The notes under the pieces are model-generated. The model saw nothing but the letters and a program-made list of their open reading frames with translations. It had not been told where the DNA came from and did not search any database. From Paratinospora sagittata (Eukaryota; Streptophyta; Magnoliopsida; Ranunculales; Menispermaceae), in the NCBI GenBank assembly GCA_035771175.1, contig CM069600.1:4443210-4507209 (forward strand): 64,000 bases of DNA, read 5' to 3'. Of this stretch, positions 53,020 through 64,000 are shown in pieces (the stretch's first letter is position 1; every line of letters starts with the position of its first letter). The position numbers and the translations under genes are program-made.

Positions 53020-54690
53020 ATATATATAATTAAGTTAACATCAAGACATTGAGAAGCGTGAGTACTTAAAAAAAAAAAAGACACGAGGCTGCTTTTTCTC
53101 CACTTTTTGTCCATCAAAAAGTCAGTCTTATTGGAACTATTTGTCCAATTTTTTTTGTACCCTTGTGAGCAAAGATTCTTTTCTCTATACTTTTGTGATC
53201 ATTATTGTCGTGTGGTACTCCTTCAAATGGTTCCTCCCATTAGCTTACCAGGACATAACCTCCTCTTATTAGTTATATTCATCACACCAATCTTAAGTTG
53301 CTTAGCAATAGGAACGGTTCAATTTGAATGGATTTAATACTCAAACTTAAAACAAATTAAATATAATTAATTTTAGTTCGATTTAGCTTAATCGATTTAT
53401 TTTAAATTATCAAATAAAATCAAACCCAACTAAACATAATCAGTTTGGTTCGATTTAGGTTGATCGGTTTAAAATTTTACATGTATATAAGATAATTTTA
53501 ACTTTTTAATACATACTTAAAAGATTTGAAAATTATCTTTACTATATAAAAATGATTATATAATATTTTTAATAAAAATGTTTATATCATAAAAAAATTA
53601 TAGATATTAAAAATAAATATTAATAGTTTTAATTTTAAAATCGATTCAGTTTAATTTAGATCGATTTTCAAAGTCTCAAATCATAATTCGAGTCAAATCT
53701 ATCAGTTTATATTTTTTTCAAACTTAAACCAAACCAAACTTATTAAAAAATTAAACCAAACACATTGGTTCGGTTCGATTTCACGGTTTGAACCAATCCA
53801 TTGACACCCCAAGCTAGCAATTTAGGTGGTAGATCTTTGGGTTTAAAGATAACTTGGTTCAATTAACGTCTTATATAATACATGCATATATAATGTGCTT
53901 TGGCTCAATGTGATTTTAAATTCAGAGTCATTCATCTCTATTAAAATATTCACAATCCTATTTAAAACCATGTTTTTCTTGCTTGGATGTTAAAATGTAT
54001 AATACATTAAATTCGAAATGCAAACAATAGTAGAGATTTCATGACAAAAAAGTACATCATATTCATATTTATATTTATATTTAAAATCCCATGATGATAT
54101 TACTAAATAAGATGCAAACAATAGTAGAGATTTCATGACAAAAATGTATATCATATTTATATTTAAAATTCAATGATGATATCACCCAATAAGATGAGAA
54201 TGTGGTTAGAACCCATACTCATAATTCATAAAGACATAAGTTCAAGTCTTGTCGTTAGGTAGAGTAGATGTGACCTTTGCCTGAAGAATAATTTCTTAAG
54301 TTGTAGATTATATATGAAAGCACCTACAAACACATTGTTGTACAACACTCTCTCCCCTAATTGAAGCTTGCCCTTAAGAGTTAGTCAGTGCGTATAAGCT
54401 AACTCAGATGCTCCACGTTACCCAAAAGAAAAACCATAATGATATATTGATATTAATTATAATTTGGATATTTTTTTCTTTAATTTGTTTTTTTTTTTTT
54501 TGCCTTTTGATTTTCAGGTATTTGGGTTAGTGCATCACCTTTGACAAACATATAATCAATGGTCTATAACTAATGTCTTTCATACTTTGAGGTGTGCTTT
54601 CTTTGTGGGGGACAACATTGAAGTACAGATTGCCAAATGGGCAACCCATTTTGATCATCCTCGTCAGAGCAAGAACAATATTCCTCAACA
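53020..54690 (+). repeat. Duplicated block X, copy 2 (with insertion and internal tandem)
   Basis: Second copy of block X. It carries the 53310-53813 insertion and a local tandem duplication of about 95 bp ('tgcaaacaatagtagagatt' near 54018 and 54113) that copy 1 lacks. Confidence 0.85.
53310..53813. mobile_element. hAT-like short insertion (504 bp) in block X copy 2
   Basis: Flanked by ttagcaat (53302-53309) and ctagcaat (53814-53821), 7 of 8 identical. Block X copy 1 has a single uninterrupted site. The right end on the minus strand reads ggggtgtcaatggattggtt, a common start of short plant DNA transposons; the left end is diverged. AT-rich, no coding. Confidence 0.65.
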
Positions 54691-54850
54691 CAATCAACCT
54701 TCTCGCACTTACAATCCAAAATGAAGTAATCACTCAAGTTTTTCATGGAATGACCAACATGCGGTGATGCCTCCTCCTAGCTTACAAGTAAAGGAATAAG
54801 AGTCGTCATGGGAGTACTTATTTGAGCTATACATGACAAAGATGAAGTGG

Positions 54851-57299
54851 TGTAACGACCCACTTTTCGTACCTGATGTTATGATGATGTGGACTGCTCA
54901 ATACAAGGTTTTGTACACGTAGTCGAGGTGTATAATACCCGTATACTGTGTGTACGAGATATTTGAATAAATTTGTGTGTTTGATATGTATTAGTGTATA
55001 ATGGTCTAATACATGAAATAATTATGTGTTATGATCAATTAGATGTTGGCTGGCAAGAAGAAATATTGGCACGTGTAGTGTTGCTGGCATTGTGAATTGT
55101 CATATGTAAGACATATATGAGCTTGTTGGAAAGCTAAATTACACGTTTTGGCAAGTTAATTGAGCAATTTCAGCTCATTCTTGACTTGTTGGAGTGAAAG
55201 ACTTGTAGAGAAAGGAAGAGGAAGAAGAAAGGAGAAGAAGAAGAAGATCAACTAGGAGCTCCAACAATCCAAGGTGAGTTTGAGTTATTTTGAGCTAGAA
55301 GTTGCATATTTGAGTTCCTTTCTTCATCTTGTATCACATATATAACATGCAAATGATTTCCTATGGTTAGAACTGAATCTGGAAATGAGGTTGTGGTGCT
55401 GGATTTTGATCAAATTGGTGGATTAAACCTTGAGAGAATGCTTGCTGGATAATTGGTAAGTAATTGATGTTCATTTCCTTGAATTTCCATGGCTGAAATG
55501 GGAATTTCAGACCTTGATGGGTAAGGGTTTGGAACCCATTTTCAGTGATTTAATTGAGGCTGGTGAATGGATGCTATGGATTAGATTTGGGTTAATTGGA
55601 AGCTCAAATCATGGTGGGTTGAATTCTTGTCCATTGGTGAGTGTTTTGATATGTAAAACACTGATTTTTCAGTGACTGATTTTGATTGTTTATTGTGTTT
55701 AATTGCTGGAAAATTGACCTTGAGTAATCTGTAATGGTGAATTTCAGAATTTGAGATATAGAATTGGGGCAATTTTGAGTTTGGTGATGAGCACAAATCT
55801 AGTTCATGAGCTGGGAATTTACAGAATTGGGAATACATTTGTAAGATGCTTCTTAATGTATTGAGATTAATTTGATGAATCAATGAGTAATTAGTGATTA
55901 CATGATTAATTTGATAAGAAATTGAATGAATTCATGTATGATGTGTTGCCATGTTACATTGCAGAGATTTGCGTATTGAATTTGTGAAATTGTGAGTTTG
56001 GTGATGGGTACAAGTTGAATACTTGTGGTGGAAAGTTAGAGAATTTGGGGGAAATCAAATGTATATTGTGAATTGATGAATTAGTGACTAATTGGTTATT
56101 TAATTGAATGATCAAGTGATTAAATTCATTTTGCTGGAATTCATTTGTGTGTGTGCAATGTGTAATTTGCAGTGGGTTAATTATGAATTGGATGAGTATT
56201 TGTGAATACAATTGAAGTATTGGTGAATTGGCGAAGAATTGTGGACTTAGGCAAAATTTTGTGGTTGTGAGTATTTCTCACTTTAATTCTCCATTTATAG
56301 CATTGTATATATGAAATTGAATTCTTGAATGATATGCATATCTTATATGTATGTGCATTGTATTTGTAATCATGAGCATGAAATTATACATTGGCATGAC
56401 CTTGGGTGTTTGCATCAACACCTTGGCGTTATTGTCTTTCTACTCACTTGTTCTTCGAAAAAAAATGTGATTTTCGAATTACTGAAGAACGTGATGGTAG
56501 AGAGATTGATTGAGATAATGCGCTAGTCTGAACCTACACGTGTGATGGGGGAAGTGTACGCAAATTCGCTGGTCTGAACCCATAGCGTGATAGGGGAAGT
56601 GTAGGCATGTATTATCTTGATCTTCAACCTCCTGTTGAGGCTTTTCTAAAAATAATGCATGATGTTATGTTTAGTTAAAGCATGTATCATGTATACTTCA
56701 GTGATGCATTTAAATTTATGAATGTTATTTCAAGTTTCATACGTGTCTTTCATAAATGCATATGTAGAGATTTTTGTGAAAAATATTCACTGAGCTAGTT
56801 GAGCTCATTCCATTTTCCCTTATATTTTTCAGGATCAGATCGTAAAGAAAAGGGCAAGGCTTAGAGTTGATGTACCTGCCTTACTTCTTTTAGATATGAG
56901 TTTTGATTTGTACATAAGAAAAATAGTAGAAGATATTTGTGTTTGAACTTTTGTTAGTGTATATAATTATCACAAATACTATGATATATAACATATAGCT
57001 CGTGATAAAATTTTGATCTGTATATGATAAATGGAATAATAATAAAATAACATTTTGAAGTTCCATGTTTATAGTAAGGATAGTCGAATCTTGTGAATTA
57101 GGTCGATGACCTTATATTCTTGACGATGATGCGATATTTCGATATTTAATTCAATTATCCTGATCATATACAAATTATGTCGTTGGATCGTATGTAACCT
57201 TCCGAGTAGAGGCTTATCAGTGTCTCATATTTTGTCGGGTTGTGACATTCTCTGGGGTACTGTGCCGGTCGTGACGTCACCCGGGAAGGGGTCGCGACA
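54851..57299 (+). repeat. Solo LTR, probably Ty3/gypsy-type (2.45 kb)
   Basis: Starts TGTAACGACCCACTTTTCG and ends GGGGTCGCGACA, typical terminal sequences of long plant gypsy-type LTRs, and shares 'tattcactgagctagttgag' and the closing 'gtgacgtcac' region with the LTR at 58297. No internal retrotransposon domain lies beside it. Flanking bases agtgg and ataca do not match, so it may be a recombination product. Confidence 0.65.
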
Positions 57300-57316
57300 A
57301 TACATAAGGCCTTTTT

Positions 57317-57756
57317 GTCATACCCCAATATACAACACACCGCAATGTCTAGTACCCCGGAATGTGATGGGTACCTCATACCGAGCGTACCCCAACCATT
57401 ATATACCACATAATATTGTCACATCCCAGTACACAGCCCACCGCAGTGTCTAATACCCCCGGAATCATTTGTCCATACTATTCATTCATGAATAGTGCAG
57501 GGCCTAGCTTAGTGGCTACTCAGATTGCGAAATCAAACCTTAAGAGGTTTCGAGTTCGAATATGGGGGAGGCCCTGCACTATTCATGAATGAATAGTATG
57601 GACAAATAATCCTGGGGTACTAGACACTGCGGTGGGCTGTGTACTGGGATGTGATAATATTATGTGGTATATAATAGCTGGGATACGCTCGGTATGAGGT
57701 ACTCATAACATCTCGGGGTACTAGACACTGCAGTGTGTTGTGTACTAGAATGTGAC
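57317..57756. mobile_element. Fold-back element with tRNA-like loop (440 bp)
   Basis: Left arm 57317-57505 and right arm 57569-57756 are inverted copies, roughly 88% alike by eye (both contain 'acagcccaccgcagtgtcta' read outward to inward). The 63-nt loop holds tagcttagtgg, a perfect fit to the Pol III A-box pattern, and gagttcgaata, close to a B-box. Transcribed in either direction it would fold into a long hairpin. No target duplication recognised. Confidence 0.8.
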
Positions 57757-57777
57757 TGGTGGTGTATTTTAGATGGA

Positions 57778-58148
57778 GTTAAAAGAATTGAATAAGTTCA
57801 CCCTTAAACTAATAATTGTATCCTTAAGTACTCAACATTTCAACTTAATTCTTACCTTTAAATCTTGACACATGGAGACTGTCACTTGAGACTTGTACAT
57901 TATCGGTATGATTAATTAAAAAATAATTTAATCTGTATAATGCTAGCTTTATGGTCAGCAAACCTATTAGTGATGAAACTCTTTGATCTTTATTTTGTAT
58001 ATTTTTCAACTTCTACATCTAAATTAATTTTGTCTTGATATGTATTAATTCATCCTTGTATATTAAATTTAAGTGAAGGGTACAATAGCAAAACAAAGAA
58101 GTAACAGATGTTAATATTCATCCTTGTCAAATTCAAATGAAAGATAAA
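57778..58148 (+). repeat. Duplicated block Y, copy 2
   Basis: Partner of 52377-52783, separated from block X copy 2 by the solo LTR and fold-back element. Its right end is the SINE target site. Confidence 0.88.
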
Positions 58149-59954
58149 CACGGTGTTGGTTCAGCGGTTCGTGCCTCAGGGTAGAGTGTGAAAAGGTCGT
58201 GATGTCACGGGTTCGAGACGGGCTAAAGCCGAATTCACCTAGATTTCGATAAGTAGAAGTAGCACTTGCCACGTGTTGAGGAGACCTGAGCGATATTGTA
58301 ACACCCCGTAAATTTACTTAAATACATACGTTGAAGTACGCGTATATCGAGATGTAGAATATATGTATAAGTACATTTAAAGCTATGTGTACATGTGTCA
58401 AATGAACTTGACAATGTCAAAAGTCAGTTCGGAATGTGATTTTAAATAGAAATCGATTTACGACACGTGTATGTCTCATCTGGATTGAGTGTATAGAAGA
58501 AGAAGAGGAGGAATGAAGTAAGAAAAAAATAAAATAAAAATATATTACTGTTCACTTGCGGGTATTGTTCACCAAACAGTATTGTGAACAGTACTCAGAT
58601 GGAAATATAAAAAAAAAGTTAAATGAGTTGCTGAATGAAAAAAAAATAGAGAGAAAACGAACGAAAAGGAAAGAAAGGGCAAAGAGAAGAAGGAGAAGAA
58701 GAAAAAGGGGAAACGCGAGATTCGCGTGAAATTCGGACCTGCGGTAAGTGATTTTCACTCTCTTTCTTCGTGAAATTACTATATAAGCTAGATGTAAACT
58801 TTCTAGTGGAGTAATTTTTACTGTGAGAGCCGTTTTACGACGTTTTGACAAATTTGGGTTTTGACCCAATGTGAATGAAATCCGCTAAAAAGGTAGAAAA
58901 ACACTCCTTAGACGATAGGGACCACGAATATGTGGTTAGATTCCATTTCATGAGTTTTGGAGACCGTTTGACAATTTTAATACAATTTACATGTTTTGAA
59001 TGAATAGTGACAAATATAACTATGAACAGTGAGGTGAATAGTACTGTGAACAGTGATGTGAAGAGTGATTTGAAATCATAGAATCGTAGAGAACTGAATT
59101 CCGGACGTTTCGATGCTAAGATTGTGATTTTTGGATATGATTTGATAGTTTTAGTAACTAAGTATATGATGTCATGAAAATAGGATTTGGAAATCGATTT
59201 TCACTGTTCTTTCTTGTGGAAATATCTAGATTGCCTACAGAAACGATATAGTAGTTTCTTCAACTGCTTACGAGTCCTAAATGAATTTATTATTCATGAT
59301 TTGAAGTGAGTTGAGAAATTAAAGATGCAAATAGATATGAATACATGAAATTGAATTATGGAGTGATTGTGATAGGTTAAATTAGTTGGATAACTTGGAG
59401 TTGGACTCGAAAGCGACGATGATTGGGTTTAAGTTGAACGTGTTGTACTGTGAGTATAGTTTTCTTGATTTGGTTCTTGTATGACATTGTACGCATATAA
59501 AATGTTTGATTGTATGCATGTGATAGTTATATATAATGCATTGAGTTTTATGGATCATGCAAACTGATTTTAGAAATTGGAGTTTGTAATGATGTCATTT
59601 CGTTAGGAATTAGACCCGGATGAGGTTTTGCGAGTCCTCATTGTCAGTAGGTCTGTCCTAACAAGGGTTGCGATCCTTGAAATGACTGTGAATTGGGTAA
59701 TGAGAGGCTGTGGCTACCTTGTAACGGCCATACAAGGGTTAGACTCGCTCTCTTGCCTTGCGGATGAGGGAGATTGTGCATTGTGTTATAGAAAACTCAT
59801 GAAATTTATGTTGTTGACATGTATAATATATTCATTGAATGCTGCATGTGTTGAATAAGTGTTTGAAATGATTTTAAATGTCATATTTCTCTAAATGTAT
59901 ATAATTGTCATCTCAAGAACTATATTCACTGAGCTGTTGTTTGCTCACTCCATT

Positions 59955-61541
59955 TGTGGCGACCCCGCACCCCGGACCACCAACCCCGCAGGGAATGGCG
60001 TGCGGAATGCCGGGGCAGGACACCCGGTGTAGGCATCTCCGACCACTTCTCAACTCCCGTGAGGTGGTTGAAACCCTACGAGCCTTATCTCAAACAACGA
60101 CATAATATCAAAAGGTACTAAACAAAACTACCCACCGTATTAATCATCAAAGACAAGAGATAATCCATAAAAATGAACCACAAATAAAATCATAATCCCT
60201 ACAGTCCATTAAAATCGACATACACATAAAGTCCAAAATTGTGAGTACAAATAAAAATCGTCATATGCCCACATGGTCTATCTAACAAGTCCCAACTCAC
60301 CCATACTACAATGTGGTAAGTGTTATAATTACATAATCCTAAATATAATACTTCATAATTTAAAACACAGTTCAATCAAAATGCCTTTCAACTCACATCG
60401 AGGCCTTGGATTCTCTCGCAGGCAATACCCTCAAGATATAATTACTCTTTTGCTCTTATTCGGGACAGAAGGACTTGAAAGAGGAAAATGAGGGTGAGCC
60501 AACGGTGCCCAGTGAATAGAATTCAAATATGCTATCAATACTCATCAATAAATATCATGTATGCATGTCAATGTGTAGCATGATTAAAAGCTCATAACAT
60601 ATAGATATCAAGCATTTATAATAAGTTCGATGCAAGTAAAAGCTTATCAATTTGGATCCACATTCCACATGCATTGGGTTACTAGTGCACGTCTATTTCA
60701 CCGTACCGTTGATCCCAATCATGTTTTATTTGGGGTTACTAGTGCACGTCTATTTCACCGTACCATTGACCCCAATCATTTCCTTTCCTAAAACCCTCCT
60801 ATGACAATGTTAAGTCCCCCTATTAGCCAGATAGATGGGCCCAACCAAAGTCATAAGGTTTTCTCAAATCAATGCATCATTCAAAACATTAGAACACATT
60901 CATGCTTTCAACATACAATATATATATATAAGTGATATGATGACATAAAAGATATAATCATAAATGAAGTCTACTCACAACCAAGCCTCGCGAGAGTATT
61001 TAACCACACACGACCACCAAACCGAATCAACCCAATCAAGATCCTGAAACATACATCAATATCCTACCATACATCAATTTCTATGCTCAATCATATAGAC
61101 ATTACACATCAACCCTAAATCAGCCCACATATAAACAATAGGCCTAAATCCCATCTAATCCCATCATTCAACTCAAATCACATGACTTAGGCCTCTAATG
61201 CATAGTTCTCATTTATAAACCATTCTATTAATCAAAAATACTGATTTTCAATTCCTTAGGCATAAACATGCCCAAATTGGGTCACTTGATCACAAGTAGG
61301 CCTAACCCATGATATGGTCACAACCACTAAATTAGTAGCATAATCAACCCTAATCATGCTTAATTAAACATAAGTTGCATCAATTCAATGATTCTAGGCC
61401 AAAAGCATCAAAAGCCCCAAAATATGAAAATTTTCATACTTAGGCCATATTGCCGATTTACACTAGGTCACCATGTTCAGCCATGTATATCACTGATTTT
61501 GCATCATGGGTTCATCAACAATGGCAACTAGGTCAAAGTTG
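59955..61541 (-). repeat. Antisense LTR-like sequence nested in the second solo LTR
   Basis: Begins at TGTGGCGACCCCGCACCCC, the expected opposite-strand end of this kind of LTR, and contains gtgagccaacggtgcccagt, which is a reverse-complement relative of the 'tattcactgagc' region of the sense LTRs. A 34-bp stretch around gggttactagtgcacgtcta is repeated in tandem (about 60670 and 60735). The right border, next to a TA microsatellite, is unclear. Confidence 0.45.
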
Positions 61542-61569
61542 GGATATATATATATATATATATATATAT
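61542..61569. repeat. (TA)n microsatellite
   Basis: About 28 bp of pure TA at the right border of the nested LTR-like segment. Confidence 0.9.
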
Positions 61570-61933
61570 GTAATATCATCTAGATGGGATGTGTGAGCAT
61601 ATATATAGCTTAATATATTGGATGATGAAATGAAAATGTGATGTGTGAATGAATGGAATGATTATAGAAATCTATATTGGATTTGATTTGTGGTATATTA
61701 GGAAAAAAAATTTCTGTAAATGTTGGGAAGGATTGTGAGACTACGTGAGGCTGACAGTGTATTATATACTGTATATGGATATGTACAGTGCATAGTACAC
61801 TGTGTCGGTCATGACGTCAGCCTACGTCAGGGGCGTCGTGACAGATACAGTGTTGGTGTGAGATAAGTCGTCCGGAAGGAGCAGATACCCACATACGGAG
61901 TGGGGGGTATTGGGAAAAAAAATGAAAGATAAA

Positions 61934-63880
61934 AATACGAAAATAACATAGAAGTGAAAGATGTGGGCGTTCATTCCATTTTATTTAAAGAGAGGGTATT
62001 TCTTTTGTCACAATACTACAATAATTCTTCATTTCTAAAGTACGTTGTGCCAACATTATGAATTATTTTGTAGAACATGTAATTGCAAAAAGCAAGTGGC
62101 CGGTAAGACCCACAAAGATAAGATGGACATATAAGCCTTACATGAAAGTAAACATAGACATGGTGACAAAAAGACAAGTAACAACTATGAGCACATTAAG
62201 CTCGACAATACAAACCAACAACAAAATAATGAAAAAGTACAATCATGATGATTATCACACTACCCCATTTCTTTTTCTTTTTTTTGTGAGAGTACCCCAT
62301 TTATTTTGTTAATAGAAAAATTTAAATTTTTTTCACTTGTAAAACCCTAAATCTTAAACCTTAAACAACTTACGAGTAACAAGCTGGGTGAAGGGTAATT
62401 AGGATGCTAAAATAAATATGTTACAAAGTGTTTCTGCATGAATAGAGCTAAAAGCTAATAAATAAAAGAAATAAAGTGCATTAATTGCTCTTACATGCAC
62501 ACTTGTGCAAATAAAAAAAAGATGTAGAGGGTAATAAAAAAAAATTAGATAATTTTTTAATTTTTTTAACCTTTAATTGAAGTAGAGATATAATCTCTAT
62601 AAAAATAAGTCAAAAATTTTTGTTTATTTTAATAGAACTTAAACCTTTACATTAGTTAAAGATTGATTTTAAAGCAGAAGTAGAAATTAAATAGAGTTAT
62701 CAAACGCTATCTTTGTCAATGCATTTATTTTCATATATAATCTAGCCCATTTGTAATTTGGTCGACGAGGGAAAGTTTTTGACTTGACATGTATTGACAA
62801 AGTCAAATCATCAAGTTAATTAGTGAGAAAATTAGTTAATTAGGGAATTGAATTAAACTAATTTTGTTAGGGTTGAGTCACCAAAGAAATTGACCGCTTC
62901 TTATAAATCAATAGAAACAACAATATGTAATAGGTGACGGATTAGCAATTTATACTAAATTAAGACCTAGAGAGTTTTGGCATGATTTTTGCCATTAGAT
63001 TATTCTTAATTCATGAAAAAAACTAAGAAATTTTGTTTTATTTCTTTTCTCTCATAAGATGCAAACTCAAAAACAAACCCAAAACATACAAACTATGACA
63101 AGATGGTAATGCCTACACCATTTAAGAAAAAAAAAGAAAAAGAAAAATCAATGAATGGTTCGCTCAGTAAAAGTAGGTTAAGTCTCAATGTCGTCCATGT
63201 ATAAAAGTTTCAAAGTTTAACTCTTAAAGATATTTTTGGTGGGAAAGGTTTACTATTCTGTTCTCACCTCGAACATGAACTAGTTACATAAGGCATGCCT
63301 CATGAAAAGCCAACCAACCCAACCCAATCCAAATAGATAGATCCCATCGAGTGAGGCCCATTTCCTCGAGGAGATCGTGTTGCGTTGAGCCACATTTGAT
63401 ACAACTGATCTTAATAGGCTAGTTGGAATTCAGGGTCAATTTCGACCCGCACCTAACTCGATTCCACTCGACCTTTTGCCTACAATCCAACCCAACTCAA
63501 CCCAATTAGACATTTTTTTTATCGGGTCGGGTGAGGTTCTCTTTAAGGGCTTACAACACTAGAATATATGGTGATTATATTCTTTGATAGATGGTAACAA
63601 CCGTCTTTTATATAAATATATTGTTTCTAAAGGTGCTAATTTGCCAATGAAGGTGCATGATATGGGGCACAATTGGATATCAATTCTCACACAACCCAAT
63701 TGGCAGAAACCTTATCCAACATCAACGTATACAACCACAAATCAGACCTTGCCATGTCACCCCAAGTATCTAAATGTATCCAAATCTAGCAATTTGAAGC
63801 CACAACCAAGTCATGTGGTTGGAAGAGCTAGCACTGAAACAATATATATCTAAAAAAGTAAAATAAAAAGGAAAGAGAAA
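61934..63880. other. Intergenic region, no gene
   Basis: AT-rich, with poly-A runs. 63330-63540 holds a run of 'aacccaaccca' and 'gggtcgggtgagg' motifs like the flanks at 17561-18155. The 89-codon open frame at 63584-63853 shows no family resemblance and is not called. Confidence 0.6.
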
Positions 63881-63889
63881 GGCTAGCTT

Positions 63890-63895
63890 TATAAT
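63890..63895 (+). promoter_or_regulatory. TATA-like box of the right-edge gene
   Basis: tataat within ctttataattaaat, 52 bp in front of the ATG at 63947. Distance would place the transcription start at about 63920. Inferred only from position. Confidence 0.4.
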
Positions 63896-63946
63896 TAAAT
63901 TAACAATTGCAGCAGCTGCTGATCAGTAAGAGATATTCTTGCAACA

Positions 63947-64000
63947 ATGGCTGTCAATCAGCTCCTCTCTTCAGCTACTCTCATGTCTTCTGTTCCTCAG
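63947..64000 (+). CDS. N-terminus of an unidentified gene, cut by the right edge
   Basis: The context aacaATGGCT is the classic plant translation start. The 18 codons read MAVNQLLSSATLMSSVPQ with no stop and run to the last base. The Ser/Ala/Leu-rich, acid-free start resembles a plastid transit peptide, but 18 residues are too few to name the protein. Confidence 0.55.
   Translation, partial: MAVNQLLSSATLMSSVPQ

Larger units (their letters stand above)
58297..61843 (+). repeat. Solo LTR inside the SINE (gypsy-like, interrupted)
   Basis: Starts TGTAACACCCCG and ends GGGGCGTCGTGACA. Flanked by gatat (58292-58296) and gatac (61844-61848), 4 of 5 identical. Shares features with the LTR at 54851 ('tattcactgagctgttgttt' at about 59924). 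It is interrupted near 59955 by antisense LTR-like sequence. Confidence 0.68.
58149..61919 (+). mobile_element. tRNA-derived SINE, split by a solo LTR
   Basis: Target duplication aaatgaaagataaa at 58135-58148 and 61920-61933; block Y copy 1 has it once. The 5' part (58149-58296) shows a Pol III pattern: ttggttcagcggttcgtgcc, then gtcacgggttcgagacggg. The 3' part (61844-61919) ends in an A-run. Together about 220 bp. Confidence 0.78.

Noticed and set aside
54851..57299. Target-site duplication around the first solo LTR
   Set aside because: The flanking 5-mers agtgg and ataca do not match, so no insertion duplication is claimed.
57164..57453. Open frames on both strands across the fold-back element
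   Set aside because: They are mirror products of the inverted arms, not genes.
57504..57568. tRNA gene in the fold-back loop
   Set aside because: Only A- and B-box patterns are present; the acceptor stem and cloverleaf cannot be formed.
63584..63853. 89-codon open frame
   Set aside because: No recognisable domain, low-complexity composition, no start context.
1..64000. CRISPR arrays, operons or bacterial-type systems
   Set aside because: No regularly spaced repeats or prokaryotic genes; the window is clearly plant nuclear DNA.

Overview
The window is plant nuclear DNA, most likely from a dicot: AT-rich, with GT-AG introns, plant L1-type and RTE-type LINEs, Ty1/copia and long solo LTRs, hAT-like and SINE insertions, and a conserved plant ABC-transporter gene. 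No species is claimed.

The one clear cellular gene lies on the minus strand. It is the 5' part of a subfamily C ABC transporter (ABCC/MRP) of the ABCC1/2/11/12 clade, and by remembered sequence it looks closest to the ABCC11/ABCC12 type. Sixteen coding exons (49441 down to 3888) join in frame with no internal stop to give residues 1-627, against about 1,500-1,620 in the family. They cover TMD0, the linker, TMD1 and the A-loop at the start of NBD1. Both nucleotide-binding domains and TMD2 lie beyond the left edge. All introns start with GT except intron 11, which starts with GC.

The 1.9 kb of coding sequence is spread over more than 45 kb because the introns are full of mobile elements. Intron 16 (left edge to 3887) holds a copia element inserted in the 3' end of a LINE. 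Intron 9 holds a 5'-truncated LINE with a perfect 19-bp target duplication. Intron 8 (13.6 kb) holds LINE A with a 15-bp duplication; inside it is a minus-strand LINE D, which itself contains a hAT-like element with an 8-bp duplication. Intron 7 (11.8 kb) holds a LINE fragment, a second hAT-like element, LINE B with a copia fragment inside it, and an RTE-type LINE. Intron 4 holds a TRIM-like mini-LTR element. Intron 2 holds a SINE and an inverted relative of the first hAT-like element. Intron 1 holds the most complete copia copy and a second TRIM-like element.

From 50.3 to 63.9 kb no gene is seen. This stretch has a diverged two-block duplication (51.4-52.8 kb against 53.0-58.1 kb). Its second copy was later invaded by a hAT-like insertion, a 2.4-kb solo LTR, a 440-bp fold-back element with a tRNA-like loop, and a SINE that was in turn split by another solo LTR. 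The intact first copy serves as an empty-site reference.

At the extreme right edge the first 18 codons of a plus-strand gene begin (63947), with a good plant start context and a TATA-like box. I found no new multi-gene system. The most unusual items are the fold-back/tRNA-like element, the dated nests of insertions, the mini-LTR pair, the length-variable LTR minisatellite and the GC-AG intron.
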